Positions 37,806 to 46,967 of a stretch of 64,000 nt of DNA are shown here, piece by piece. Source of the stretch: Oceanobacillus kimchii X50 (lineage in GTDB: Bacteria > Bacillota > Bacilli > Bacillales > Amphibacillaceae); NCBI RefSeq assembly GCF_000340475.1, contig NZ_CM001792.1, positions 2,068,659 to 2,132,658 of the forward strand. The letters are read 5' to 3'. The first letter of the stretch is position 1; the number at the start of each line of letters is the position of its first letter. A program made the translations under genes and the position numbers. The notes beneath the pieces were generated by a model. That model did not search any database and had not been told where the DNA came from. It was given only the letters and a program-made list of their open reading frames with translations.

Positions 37806-39320
37806 TTAGTTCTGTTCTGCATAAGAAGCATTAAATTCCTTAATGATCGCCTCTCCACCTTGAGATTTCCAATTTTCTATAGCGACATCAAATCCTTCTT
37901 CATCGATTTGTCCAAGGATATATTGATAAGTTGCATCTGTCATGATTTGCAGTAGTCTAGCACCATCTTGAATATTAGTTTCAGAATCTAATGTGATCGT
38001 TGGATCATGAATTAAATAGTTCTCATTATCCTTGAACAATTCTTCTGATTTCGCCTTTGCCTCGTATTCAAAAAATCCTTCATATCTACCATTAGTCTCT
38101 GCCTCTCCAATTTCAATCGCTTGATAAGGCTTTACTTCTCTATCATATAAGGCCTGATCCTCAGTTGGGACGGCTCCACCTTCTTTTACAGAATAATGTT
38201 CATCTTCCACTCCCCAATAAATGGTATTTGCTAGTTCTGGATCCATTAATGCATCAAAAAATCCAAGTAGTCTTTTCAATTCTGCTTCAGACTCAACCGT
38301 ACTTTTTGGAAACATTACTAAGTTACCGTATCCAGGAATTGCCCATGTATTATATTCACCATTAGGTCCTTGAACTTGATTGTGGACATCGTATACTACA
38401 TCAGGATTAATAGCTGCAGCATCATTATATAGTGTTACAACATCACCCATAGATCCAACATATATACCTGAAGATCCATTTTTAATAAATTCTTGCTGAT
38501 CAACTTTACTTGTCACCGGAAAATCTTTGTTAATGTATCCGCTTTCATGCATTTCTTTAAAAAAATCCATCGTTTGTTTATATTCTGGAAACATGAACTC
38601 TGGGACTAACTCTCCATTTTTTTCACCCCAATTATTGGGAGTGCCAAACCAAGAGGCTACTGTTTTAAACGCTCCATAAACCAAATCACTTCGATCGGTG
38701 AGTCCAAATGTATCATCTTTACCATTACCATCTGGATCCTCTTCAGTAAAAGCTCGTGCCATCTCCATAAACTCGTCAGTCGTTGTTGGAGCCGAAAGAC
38801 CTAGATTGTCAGCCCAATCTTTTCTGTAAATAATTCCTTGTCTTGATAATGGTCTTCCTTGATATAAAGAATAGATTTTGCCATCAACTTTAGTATTTTC
38901 TAGTACTTCTTCTTTCAGATTACTTAGATTTTCAAATTCTTCCAAATAGGGGCCTACTTCCCAAAATTGATCATCTCTAATTGCATCTTTAAATTGCATA
39001 AATGTTGATTGATTTTTCATAAAGACTGCTTCTGGAAGTGTATTCGTAGCAAATGCTGTGTTTAACCTATCTTCATAGTTATTATCTGGTACCCACTGAA
39101 ATTCGATATCCGTGTTTGTTTTTTCTTCCAAAATATCCAAAATGACATCTCCGGGTACTTCTGGCGTATGAAGATTTGCCATAATGGAAAACGAATAAAC
39201 TTCATCTTCAGCAAAATCATCACTATTTCCCTCACTTGATGCATTTTCGTTATTACATGCTGCTAAAACAAAAATTAAAATAAGAAAAAAACTAGTAAAT
39301 AAAAATCTTATTTTGTTCAT
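37806..39320 (-). CDS. Extracellular solute-binding lipoprotein (LplA/YtcQ-like)
   Basis: A 504-aa family 1 solute-binding protein. The lipoprotein signal is MNKIRFLFTSFFLILIFVLA then ACNN, so it is anchored outside the membrane. The mature part has DDFAEDEVYSFSIMANLHTP and the long two-lobed body seen in binding proteins for large oligosaccharides. Genomic setting (two permeases, GH28, GH43, GH105) points to rhamnogalacturonan oligomers. First gene of the minus-strand pectin operon; a cre site lies about 170 bp upstream of its start. Confidence 0.93.
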   Translation of the reverse strand: MNKIRFLFTSFFLILIFVLAACNNENASSEGNSDDFAEDEVYSFSIMANLHTPEVPGDVILDILEEKTNTDIEFQWVPDNNYEDRLNTAFATNTLPEAVFMKNQSTFMQFKDAIRDDQFWEVGPYLEEFENLSNLKEEVLENTKVDGKIYSLYQGRPLSRQGIIYRKDWADNLGLSAPTTTDEFMEMARAFTEEDPDGNGKDDTFGLTDRSDLVYGAFKTVASWFGTPNNWGEKNGELVPEFMFPEYKQTMDFFKEMHESGYINKDFPVTSKVDQQEFIKNGSSGIYVGSMGDVVTLYNDAAAINPDVVYDVHNQVQGPNGEYNTWAIPGYGNLVMFPKSTVESEAELKRLLGFFDALMDPELANTIYWGVEDEHYSVKEGGAVPTEDQALYDREVKPYQAIEIGEAETNGRYEGFFEYEAKAKSEELFKDNENYLIHDPTITLDSETNIQDGARLLQIMTDATYQYILGQIDEEGFDVAIENWKSQGGEAIIKEFNASYAEQN

Positions 39321-39490
39321 AAATCTAAACCTCCCTAAAATTTATTTGTGATAGTTTAATGTTATTTAAAAAAATTAAAGTTGTACATAATCACTTTCTC
39401 ACAATTTGCAGAATTTTTATAATTTAGATATAATTAACAACATTAATCAATCATTTTATTAGATTTTAGTTAAAAAATAATCAATTTATT

Positions 39491-39504
39491 TGAAAGCGGT
39501 ATCA
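39491..39504. promoter_or_regulatory. cre site (CcpA) between lplA-like and yesL-like genes
   Basis: TGAAAGCGGTATCA matches the consensus TGWNANCGNTNWCA at every position on both strands. It lies in the 278-bp divergent region, so carbon catabolite control could act on both the transporter/hydrolase operon and the yesL-regulator pair. Confidence 0.75.
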
Positions 39505-39598
39505 TGGATGTGTTGATATGATTATTGTATTGCAAATCTATTGTGCTACTATCATTAATAAACACAGTAGATGTTTATTATAGAGGGAGGGTTGATTT

Positions 39599-40255
39599 AT
39601 GGAAGTTGGAGGCATTTGGGGCAATTTTTATTGGTTATGTCTTTGGATAATGCGAATGGCGTATTTAAATATTCTCTGGGGGCTATTTACGTTATTGGGA
39701 TTAATTGTAATCGGTTTCACACCTGCCACCGTTGCTATGTTCAGAGTTATTAGAAAGTGGTTAAAAAAAGAAACCGAGATACCAATATTTGAGACTTTCT
39801 GGAGTACCTATAAAGAGGAATTTTTAAAATCGAATATATTTACCATTATTATTGTAACAATTGGACTCATTCTCCTTGTCGACCTATCATTTCTTGGTTC
39901 GATTACAGAACATCCGATATACCCGTTATTGCTAAGTGGGCTATTTTTATGTGGATTTATTTATTTAGTTCTAATTCTTTACATATTTCCCTTATATGTA
40001 AATTACAACTTATCGCGATGGCTATATATTAAGTATGCAATCTTAATTGGACTTACTAATTTACATTATACAATTACTATGATGATAGTAATTAGTGGAT
40101 TATATTATCTATTTATGCGTATTCCTGGTCTTATACCTTTTTTTTCAATTAGTACAACAGGATTAGTAATTATGGGAATTTCGTATTTATCCTTTAAAAA
40201 CCTTGATAAAAAAAGAAACATGGAGAATCAGCAAGCAAAAAACAGTACGACTTAG
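39599..40255 (+). CDS. YesL family (DUF624) membrane protein
   Basis: A 218-aa integral membrane protein with about five helices and the DUF624 features GFTPATVAMFRVIRKWLK. YesL/YteU-type proteins accompany ABC transporters for plant-polysaccharide oligomers in Bacillaceae; their role is unknown. GGGAGGG lies 8 bases ahead of the ATG. It is divergent from the transporter operon and followed by the AraC-type regulator gene 37 bp on. Confidence 0.87.
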   Translation: MEVGGIWGNFYWLCLWIMRMAYLNILWGLFTLLGLIVIGFTPATVAMFRVIRKWLKKETEIPIFETFWSTYKEEFLKSNIFTIIIVTIGLILLVDLSFLGSITEHPIYPLLLSGLFLCGFIYLVLILYIFPLYVNYNLSRWLYIKYAILIGLTNLHYTITMMIVISGLYYLFMRIPGLIPFFSISTTGLVIMGISYLSFKNLDKKRNMENQQAKNSTT

Positions 40256-40292
40256 AGCTTCAAAAAGTATGCACTAATTGGGGTAGATGTAC

Positions 40293-42593
40293 ATGAAAAA
40301 AAATTCAATTAAGCATTATTATAAATTAATTACATTTTTAATCGTATTAAGTACTGTTCCCGTAATATTAGTTGGCGTTTTTTCTTATTTACGATCTTCA
40401 GAAATTATCGAAGCTAATGTAGCAGAAGAGAAACAACAAAGTGTTTATCAAATACAAACTAACGTCGAGCAAGTTTTAAAAAGCGTTGATAACTCTCTTA
40501 CACATTTTGTCCGCTCTCCATCTACACAAGATATACTGAGAGACCCTTTAAATGCTGAAAAATTTATTAAATACCACAATATTAAACAGGAATTGGGACA
40601 ACTGCAGACTTTAGAAACAGGTATTCAAGATGTAATTATGGTTAGTTTGAAACATGAATGGCTCATTAATAACAATGGCCTTCTTCGCCTTGAACATAAT
40701 AATTATAATAAAATTCACGAAAAATATATGACTTACCAAAAGTCATCTTACTGGATTTTGGAAGAATACGATGACATCGTTCTAACTCATGATGCTCGTG
40801 ATAATTGTAACTATTATATAAATCTAATTAAGAAACTTCCATTTCTTACATCAGACAAAACTGGAATGGTTGGTGCATTAATCCCCACTTGTACTTTAAA
40901 TAATATCATGGCCGAGCAAATAGTATCGGAAACGTTCATTATATTGGACGAGTCTAATCAAATTATCGCACATAGTGATCCAGATAGTGTAGGCACCAAC
41001 ATAAACGAAAATGAAGATTTCCATTCTCTTATAGATGTGAACACAGGTAAAGGTCAATTCAATTCGACAATTGAAGATATAGATTATAAAGTAACGTATA
41101 GAACATCTAGTTATAATAATTGGACATACGTATCACTGGTTAAAATAAGTGATCTTAATAAGCAATCCAGTTCTATCGGATGGTTTACATTGTTAGTTTG
41201 CAGTATTTTATTGATCATATCCCTAATTGTAGCAATTATCGGTATTAGTATATTTTATAAGCCGATTCGGCATTTGCAAGACTTCTTTACCAAAACTTTT
41301 ACCTCCGCTAAATTTAGTACAAAAACTAAAAATGAATTTGATTTAATAAGATTTAATATCGAACAAATGCTTGATAAAAATGTAGAATTAGAATCCCGAC
41401 TACAAAATCAAATTACCCAACTAAGACAATTCTTTATTATACGGTTATTACAAGGTAAGATGAAACGTGAGGAAATTCCGGCAAAATTAAAATCATTTAA
41501 TTATTATCAATCGTGGACGAGGCTTTCCTTATTTACATTGCAAATTGATTCGTTAGATGAGTCCAACTACCAATTAAAGGAAGAAGATGTAATTCTATTT
41601 GCAATTAATGCTATGATTGAAGATACCTTAGAAGAGGAGATACGGTTTACACCTGTAGTTATTAACCGAACACAAGTAACAATACTTACATTGAACATTG
41701 AGTCTGAAGAAGAATACCATTTCTACTTAAATGAATTAGCACAGATGATTCAATCTAAAATTCGCAAAGAATTTGATCTTCCTGTTAGTATCGGCATTAG
41801 CCTTCCATACACCGAATTAATCACGACAAAAGATGCTTATAAACAAGGAATGGAATCACTAAAATATAGACTGAAATTAGGTAAAGAATCGATTATTTTT
41901 TATGAAAATTTAGACAGGAATCATAATTTCAGTGGACAACTACCAACAACGAATAAAAATTCCATTTTTGATTCCATTAAAGTCGCTGATCGTGAAAAAG
42001 CAGATAAAGGATTGAAAGCCTTATTTAACACCTTATTTGATAAGGAGTTTAATCATAACCAATATCAGATATTTATAATTAAATTTCTGTATGACTTAAT
42101 AGAATTAAAACAATTATTAGGTGTAGAACTAAAAAAACTAGATGAAAGACCTTTAGTTCATGAACTGGAAAATCTAAGAACCTCAGATGATTTACAGAAA
42201 TGGTTTAAAGAAAATCTTATTTATCCTATTATCGAAAAAGTGGAGGAACGTACTGAATCCAAATACAAAACCATTTCGGATAAAATTATTCATATAATAC
42301 AAAAAGAATATGATACAGCTATATCTTTGGATTCCATTGCAGCTAGGCTACATTATAATCCTAATTACCTTAGTAGTATCTTTCAAAAAGAGATGAAAAC
42401 CACATTCAGTGAATATTTATTGAAATATAGATTAAACATAGCAAAAAATTGGTTGTTGGATACAGATTTATCCGTTAAAGATATTGCTATAAAGTTGCAA
42501 TACAATAATTCCCAAAACTTCATACGCTCATTTAGAAAAATCGAAGGGATTACTCCTGGTAAATATAGAATGGAGCATAAAAAATCAGGATAG
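40293..42593 (+). CDS. Membrane-bound AraC-family regulator (YesS/YtdP-like)
   Basis: A 766-aa one-component regulator: transmembrane helix (about 11-32), extracellular sensor region (about 33-290), second helix (about 292-315), HAMP-like linker, and a C-terminal AraC double helix-turn-helix (about 665-765: SLDSIAARLHYNPNYLSSIF and IAIKLQYNNSQNFIRSFRKI). YesS activates the rhamnogalacturonan genes of B. subtilis; the same is likely here. The ATG at 40293 has GGGG 9 bases ahead, better than the ATG two codons before it. The end overlaps a minus-strand terminator. Confidence 0.88.
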   Translation: MKKNSIKHYYKLITFLIVLSTVPVILVGVFSYLRSSEIIEANVAEEKQQSVYQIQTNVEQVLKSVDNSLTHFVRSPSTQDILRDPLNAEKFIKYHNIKQELGQLQTLETGIQDVIMVSLKHEWLINNNGLLRLEHNNYNKIHEKYMTYQKSSYWILEEYDDIVLTHDARDNCNYYINLIKKLPFLTSDKTGMVGALIPTCTLNNIMAEQIVSETFIILDESNQIIAHSDPDSVGTNINENEDFHSLIDVNTGKGQFNSTIEDIDYKVTYRTSSYNNWTYVSLVKISDLNKQSSSIGWFTLLVCSILLIISLIVAIIGISIFYKPIRHLQDFFTKTFTSAKFSTKTKNEFDLIRFNIEQMLDKNVELESRLQNQITQLRQFFIIRLLQGKMKREEIPAKLKSFNYYQSWTRLSLFTLQIDSLDESNYQLKEEDVILFAINAMIEDTLEEEIRFTPVVINRTQVTILTLNIESEEEYHFYLNELAQMIQSKIRKEFDLPVSIGISLPYTELITTKDAYKQGMESLKYRLKLGKESIIFYENLDRNHNFSGQLPTTNKNSIFDSIKVADREKADKGLKALFNTLFDKEFNHNQYQIFIIKFLYDLIELKQLLGVELKKLDERPLVHELENLRTSDDLQKWFKENLIYPIIEKVEERTESKYKTISDKIIHIIQKEYDTAISLDSIAARLHYNPNYLSSIFQKEMKTTFSEYLLKYRLNIAKNWLLDTDLSVKDIAIKLQYNNSQNFIRSFRKIEGITPGKYRMEHKKSG

Positions 42594-42627
42594 AAAGTGC
42601 CTATCACAGATCGCTTTCTATCCTGAT
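42579..42627 (-). terminator. Terminator of the uronate-dehydrogenase-like gene
   Basis: A perfect 14-bp stem (ATCAGGATAGAAAG 42584-42597 with CTTTCTATCCTGAT 42614-42627) with a T run on the minus strand. It covers the last codons of the convergent regulator gene, which has no T run of its own on the plus strand. Confidence 0.8.
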
Positions 42628-42635
42628 CATTATGT

Positions 42636-43382
42636 TCAGTTAATTATATCAATTGAATTTACTTTTGAAATAAACCCTAGTTTTTCTTTCGCATTATCGC
42701 TACACCATGGTTTATCAGGATTATCAGAAACACCATAGAATGTTCCATATTCAATATCACTTATAATTGCATCTTTAAACAAGGTAACTGTATCTACTTC
42801 TGAAAGCCATGTATGACGATTACGTTCTATATTTTTATAAATTTCTTTTTTCTCATTTAATTTTACACTTCCAATTCTCAAATTGATAACCGAAAGAGGA
42901 TATTGGTTACTAAACGCAAAACCTATATTTTCTACAGCTAGTTTAAGTACTCCATACAATCCTTCTGAATACGGATAATCGTTTACATTAATTTTTCTTC
43001 CCAACTTTGATTTCCCCCCAGACTCATAGTAATCCGTAACATGATTACTACTTGCAAAAACAACCTTTGGAATATTTAATTCGACTGCTGCCTTAAGAAT
43101 ATTATAAGAAGCTTTGAAGTAGACATCGACCATATTATTCATCTCAGAAATATTAACAAGACTGCCAGCATTACCAGTGGATAACAGATTTACTAATACA
43201 TCTGTTCCACTTGGTATGTTATCGATAAGTTCTGCCAAATTCTTGGCATCTGTTTTCTTAGCGTTATCATTATTTTCATCAACGTTAATATCAAGACTAT
43301 GAACATCAAATTCCCGTTTTAACCCCTTTTGTAAGATTGTCCCAATTGTTCCGCTACCACCTATTAAAACAACTTTTTTCAT
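42636..43382 (-). CDS. Uronate dehydrogenase-like SDR
   Basis: A 248-aa extended SDR: VVLIGGSGTIGTILQKGL nucleotide site, VVFASSNHVTDYY, the catalytic YGVLK (near 144), RIGSV and RHTWLSEVDTV. The SSNH-x3-YY and R-x-WLS elements resemble bacterial uronate dehydrogenases, which oxidise galacturonate or glucuronate to the aldarolactone with NAD. In a pectin locus whose kduI/kduD genes are broken, an oxidative outlet for galacturonate would make sense, but this is inference; no aldarate dehydratase is visible here. The ATG at 43382 has GGAGG 7 bases ahead. Confidence 0.7.
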   Translation of the reverse strand: MKKVVLIGGSGTIGTILQKGLKREFDVHSLDINVDENNDNAKKTDAKNLAELIDNIPSGTDVLVNLLSTGNAGSLVNISEMNNMVDVYFKASYNILKAAVELNIPKVVFASSNHVTDYYESGGKSKLGRKINVNDYPYSEGLYGVLKLAVENIGFAFSNQYPLSVINLRIGSVKLNEKKEIYKNIERNRHTWLSEVDTVTLFKDAIISDIEYGTFYGVSDNPDKPWCSDNAKEKLGFISKVNSIDIIN

Positions 43383-43760
43383 ATAGACACCTCCATGCAT
43401 CAATTTCATAATTAAGATACTTGGTAAAAAATCTGAACATTGTGCTATTTAATTTCCATTGCAGCCGACTGCTTTTTAGCAGAGACGGCTGCAACTAACT
43501 AGGAAAAGAGGCCCACCTTTTCATTGTGGATTTTCAAGCTCAGTGCTCTTCCTGTAGATCACCGTGTTTCATTACAATCAAAATCATGTTTTTCTATAAT
43601 CCGCACAATAATATTTAAATTCCATTAAGTATTCGGTTTCTAATATAGACTTGGTAACTATGAAATTCATTCCCATAAGTAATATACCCATTATTTAGAA
43701 GTTGTATGTTAATCTAATTTTGAATATCTAAATCGGAGCTGTCTGCCCTGTATAAGATAA
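43383..43760. other. 378-bp spacer with a strong GC-rich hairpin
   Basis: I find no gene. At 43461-43492, GCAGCCG pairs with CGGCTGC around an inner CTGC-TTTTTA-GCAG stem; it has no T run on either strand, so it is not an ordinary terminator. The stretch from 43455 to about 43600 is richer in GC than its surroundings, possibly the trace of an inserted element. Confidence 0.4.
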
Positions 43761-44765
43761 TTAATTGTATAAGAGTTTCTGTATTAGCCAATAAAAGGAT
43801 TTTTCCCCATTGATTTCATGACCTCCATTAAAGTAATGGTATTCTAACTCAGATTCTGCTCCTTTTCCCTTATAAATCTCTAATAGGTTTTTCATAGCTA
43901 TTTCTACTTGATGCAAGGGGAAAAGCTGATCTTCCTTTCCTGATTCTATAAAAAGTGGCCTTGGAGCAATTGAAGAAATTAACTCATCCATCTCTCCAAT
44001 TTTAAGTATTCCTGGTATATAATTATCAAGGCAATGTCTTCTGTGCATAATACTTCCTTTAAAAGTACTCAAATATCCACTAAGTACGGTTGCCTTTATC
44101 CTTTCATCAAGAATTGAAGTAAATGCCGCAATTAATCCCCCGCCAGAAAAACCGAAACATCCTATTTTCTCTTGATCAACCATTTTAATAGTTTGAATAT
44201 AGTCTAACACCCGTATTAACTCATGAACCCTCAAACCTGCAATTGTCTTTCCCATTAACAATAGCTGACTTGCAATTTTAAAACATGAATTTTCACATGG
44301 TGGTACTGCGTTCATATCCTCTTCCAGTCTACGGTCCCCAAAACCAATAATCCCTGGTACTACAACAATTACACCCATTTGTACTATTTTTGCAGCAAAT
44401 TTATTATGAATACCTGTAAAGTCACTATCTACATTATCCGTGTTTAGACCAATAGCTTCTTTCATTCCATGGCCGTGGCCATGAAGCGCTAGAACAACAG
44501 GAAGCTTTCGTTTCTTCTTATTGGGGATAAGTATATAAAACGGAATTCTTAGCGGATAGATAGACATAATTTCAACACATATCAATTTATAATTTTTCAT
44601 TTTTCTTTTTTCCAGTATCTTTGGGTTAAATTCATTATTCTCATTTTGAAAACTTCCTAAAGCTTCCTTGACACAATCTTTTATATCTTCTTGTTGATTG
44701 CCTCCACTTATGGAATGAGTGGTGTTATTGTACTGTTGATTTAAAAATCTATTTACCCTATTCAA
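43761..44765 (-). CDS. Alpha/beta hydrolase, probable carbohydrate esterase
   Basis: A 334-aa protein of the dienelactone hydrolase/acetyl xylan esterase-like superfamily: LPVVLALHGHGHGMKE (oxyanion region), nucleophile in GCFGFSGGGLIAAF, acid in ESGKEDQLFP and histidine in FNGGHEINGE. No signal peptide. The start is TTG with GGGAGGG 7 bases ahead. Its place beside the pectin locus suggests deacetylation or another ester cleavage of plant oligosaccharides; the substrate is unknown. Confidence 0.8.
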   Translation of the reverse strand: MNRVNRFLNQQYNNTTHSISGGNQQEDIKDCVKEALGSFQNENNEFNPKILEKRKMKNYKLICVEIMSIYPLRIPFYILIPNKKKRKLPVVLALHGHGHGMKEAIGLNTDNVDSDFTGIHNKFAAKIVQMGVIVVVPGIIGFGDRRLEEDMNAVPPCENSCFKIASQLLLMGKTIAGLRVHELIRVLDYIQTIKMVDQEKIGCFGFSGGGLIAAFTSILDERIKATVLSGYLSTFKGSIMHRRHCLDNYIPGILKIGEMDELISSIAPRPLFIESGKEDQLFPLHQVEIAMKNLLEIYKGKGAESELEYHYFNGGHEINGEKSFYWLIQKLLYN

Positions 44766-44961
44766 TATTCTCCCTCCCTATATTTAATTAATCTCTAATC
44801 CTATAATTATAATATACTTTTCTGACAAATATAGATTGCTGTTCAATTTTTAGATAATATAGTGTGAACTTTAAGCACTTTTATTCGCTGAAGTTATTAC
44901 CATCTACATGCGTGATAAAGGTGAAAAACTAATTATAGCTTTTTTACGCACTTCTCCTAAC

Positions 44962-44988
44962 ACCTCTAAATTACTATTTCATACTATG
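44962..44988 (+). promoter_or_regulatory. Possible sigma-K promoter of the glycosyltransferase pair
   Basis: AC (44962-44963), 16-bp spacer, CATACTATG (44980-44988), one mismatch to the sigma-K pattern AC-N16/17-CATANNNTA. It ends 35 bp before the first start codon. Short motif in AT-rich DNA, so only suggestive. Confidence 0.3.
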
Positions 44989-45023
44989 TATAAGATGTTA
45001 TTTAATTACTGGAGGAAATCATA

Positions 45024-46019
45024 ATGATAAATAAATCAATAATCGGCAGCCAAATAAAAGGAAAGCATATCCTAATCTATGATCGACTATGGTGGATTCA
45101 AGGACAAAGAGCATTGCTTTTGCAGAAATATCACCCGAACTTAGAAATAATGTCTTATCATGATTTTATAAACTTAGTAAAGGGAAAAGGCGTTAAAGTA
45201 ATTAACAAAGAATATGAAGTTATATCAACCTTAGGTTTGTGGACAGCTGAACGCCTAATTCAATACAATGTCCATGTATATTCTTCTGTTGCTGGTTCAT
45301 ATAGTTATCTAGCCACAAACCAAGACGATTTTCGTGAATGGTCTGAGAAAATCAAGCCAAATTATCGGTACATCAAACAAGTAATTAATAAAATAGATAG
45401 GATTGGTGCCGTTAATAGGAAACTAGCCAATACAATTAAAAAATACTGTCCAGATAAACATGTAGAATATATTAAAGCTTTTGTTGAAACAGACAAATTT
45501 AAGCCAATGCCATTAACTAAAACAGATACATCGACATTTACGATTGGTTGGGTAGGTAATGCCGATAAAAGATCGAAGAATTACCACACGGTATATAAAG
45601 CAATAAAAGATCATTTTAAAGATGACTCTACAGTTCAATTTAAAGAAGCAACAAAAGAAACTCGAATCGATAGAGAAGATATGCCAACATTTTATAACTC
45701 CATTGATTTATTACTCGTTACTGGAGTAAATGAAGGTCTACCAAACCCTGCTATGGAAGCTTACGCTTGTGGAATACCTGTATTAGGAACTAATATTGGC
45801 ATCATTAAAGACTGGGCATCGCCAAATGCAAAAACATTAATTCTTAACTCCGATGACCCTAGAAAATTTATAAATAAAATTAATCAATTAAAAGCTAATC
45901 AAAAACTTCATCAAACCCTAAAAAAAGAAATTCGAAAAAATATAGAAAACAACTGGACTATAGAACACAATATTGAAGACTGGTTATATACATTATTCAA
46001 TATAGGTGGTGAACGTTAA
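45024..46019 (+). CDS. Family 4 glycosyltransferase
   Basis: A 331-aa GT-B enzyme. The C-terminal donor domain is clear: TIGWVGNADKRSKNYHTV, LLVTGVNEGLPNPAMEAYACGIPVLGT (retaining GT4 E-x7-E motif, quoted as NEGLPNPAMEAYACG) and IKDW. The N-terminal acceptor half is divergent. GGAGG is 8 bases before the ATG. Its stop overlaps the next start (TAATG). Acceptor and sugar are unknown; no exporter or polymerase accompanies it, which would fit glycosylation of a protein or a spore-surface component. Confidence 0.85.
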   Translation: MINKSIIGSQIKGKHILIYDRLWWIQGQRALLLQKYHPNLEIMSYHDFINLVKGKGVKVINKEYEVISTLGLWTAERLIQYNVHVYSSVAGSYSYLATNQDDFREWSEKIKPNYRYIKQVINKIDRIGAVNRKLANTIKKYCPDKHVEYIKAFVETDKFKPMPLTKTDTSTFTIGWVGNADKRSKNYHTVYKAIKDHFKDDSTVQFKEATKETRIDREDMPTFYNSIDLLLVTGVNEGLPNPAMEAYACGIPVLGTNIGIIKDWASPNAKTLILNSDDPRKFINKINQLKANQKLHQTLKKEIRKNIENNWTIEHNIEDWLYTLFNIGGER

Positions 46020-46864
46020 TGGAAAAAATATGTATAGCTGTTTATGTTTTTGGAAACTACACCCGATATGCTCCCTATTATATTTATAGCATTTTAAAAA
46101 GCTATCCTAATTACTATGTGAAGGTGTTTTCTAAAGATCCTCTTTCAGCAAATGAAAATACAGCCTTAGAACTAATCCGAAATCAAGTTTCACCTAATTT
46201 CGAAGTTGTTGAAGGGTATCTAGGCGAATATATTAATCTAGAAGACCCATCAAAAATGGTAGGTAGTATTGGAACTATGTTGCGTTTTTTAATTCCTTAT
46301 GAGGAATTCAAGGACTTTAAGTATGTTTATATTGGAGATATCGACTTTTTAATTATTCGAGAAAAGCCAACTTTATTAGACGTTCATAAAAAGCATTCCA
46401 AGAAAATCGGCGTTCCTTATAGTAATGCAATTCGTCCCAACTCAAAACGACTTACAGGGCTCCATTTTTTCAAAGTAAAAGACTACTATAAAAAGATGAA
46501 TCCAATTATTCAATATTACTTGAATAATCCTAATAAATTATATAATGAGGTAAAAGAGTTACGATACGATGAAGAATTTCTATATAAAATTATCGAGAAA
46601 GGTATTGGTTTTGGGAAAATTGAGGAACATTTTTTTCGACCTCCGCATGGTTTTCATATTGGAGTAGCAAGACAAGGAGACGATCAGGAAAAATTAAGAA
46701 AAATAGATCGTTATTTAAATCAGAAGAAATTAATAAGTCAAGGAGTTATTGAGCAATTAGATATATTTTTTAACGATCCGATATTTAAAAAAATAATGTT
46801 GTTAACCCCAGATAACAGCATTAAATTTCTTGAAAAACGAGTAAAGCACTTTAAACCACAATAG
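46019..46864 (+). CDS. GT-A glycosyltransferase (GT8-like)
   Basis: A 281-aa protein with a GT8-like nucleotide-sugar site: MLRFLIPYEEFKDFKYVYIG followed by the metal-binding D-x-D (GDIDFLI, near 107), and a C-terminal RPPHGFHIG. It is translationally coupled to the preceding GT4 gene, so the two probably add successive sugars to one acceptor. A strong bidirectional terminator follows. Family assignment is by fold motifs only. Confidence 0.72.
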   Translation: MEKICIAVYVFGNYTRYAPYYIYSILKSYPNYYVKVFSKDPLSANENTALELIRNQVSPNFEVVEGYLGEYINLEDPSKMVGSIGTMLRFLIPYEEFKDFKYVYIGDIDFLIIREKPTLLDVHKKHSKKIGVPYSNAIRPNSKRLTGLHFFKVKDYYKKMNPIIQYYLNNPNKLYNEVKELRYDEEFLYKIIEKGIGFGKIEEHFFRPPHGFHIGVARQGDDQEKLRKIDRYLNQKKLISQGVIEQLDIFFNDPIFKKIMLLTPDNSIKFLEKRVKHFKPQ

Positions 46865-46921
46865 AATAGATAAAGTGCTAATTACATGCAGGAAAAATAC
46901 GGTCTAATTTTCATGAAATAG

Positions 46922-46955
46922 AAAAACAGCGATGAATGATTCATCGCTGTTTTTT
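46922..46955. terminator. Bidirectional terminator between the GT pair and glpX
   Basis: A 14-bp perfect stem AAAACAGCGATGAA with TTCATCGCTGTTTT, flanked by A and T runs, between convergent genes. Confidence 0.85.
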
Positions 46956-46967
46956 ATAATTTGTAAA

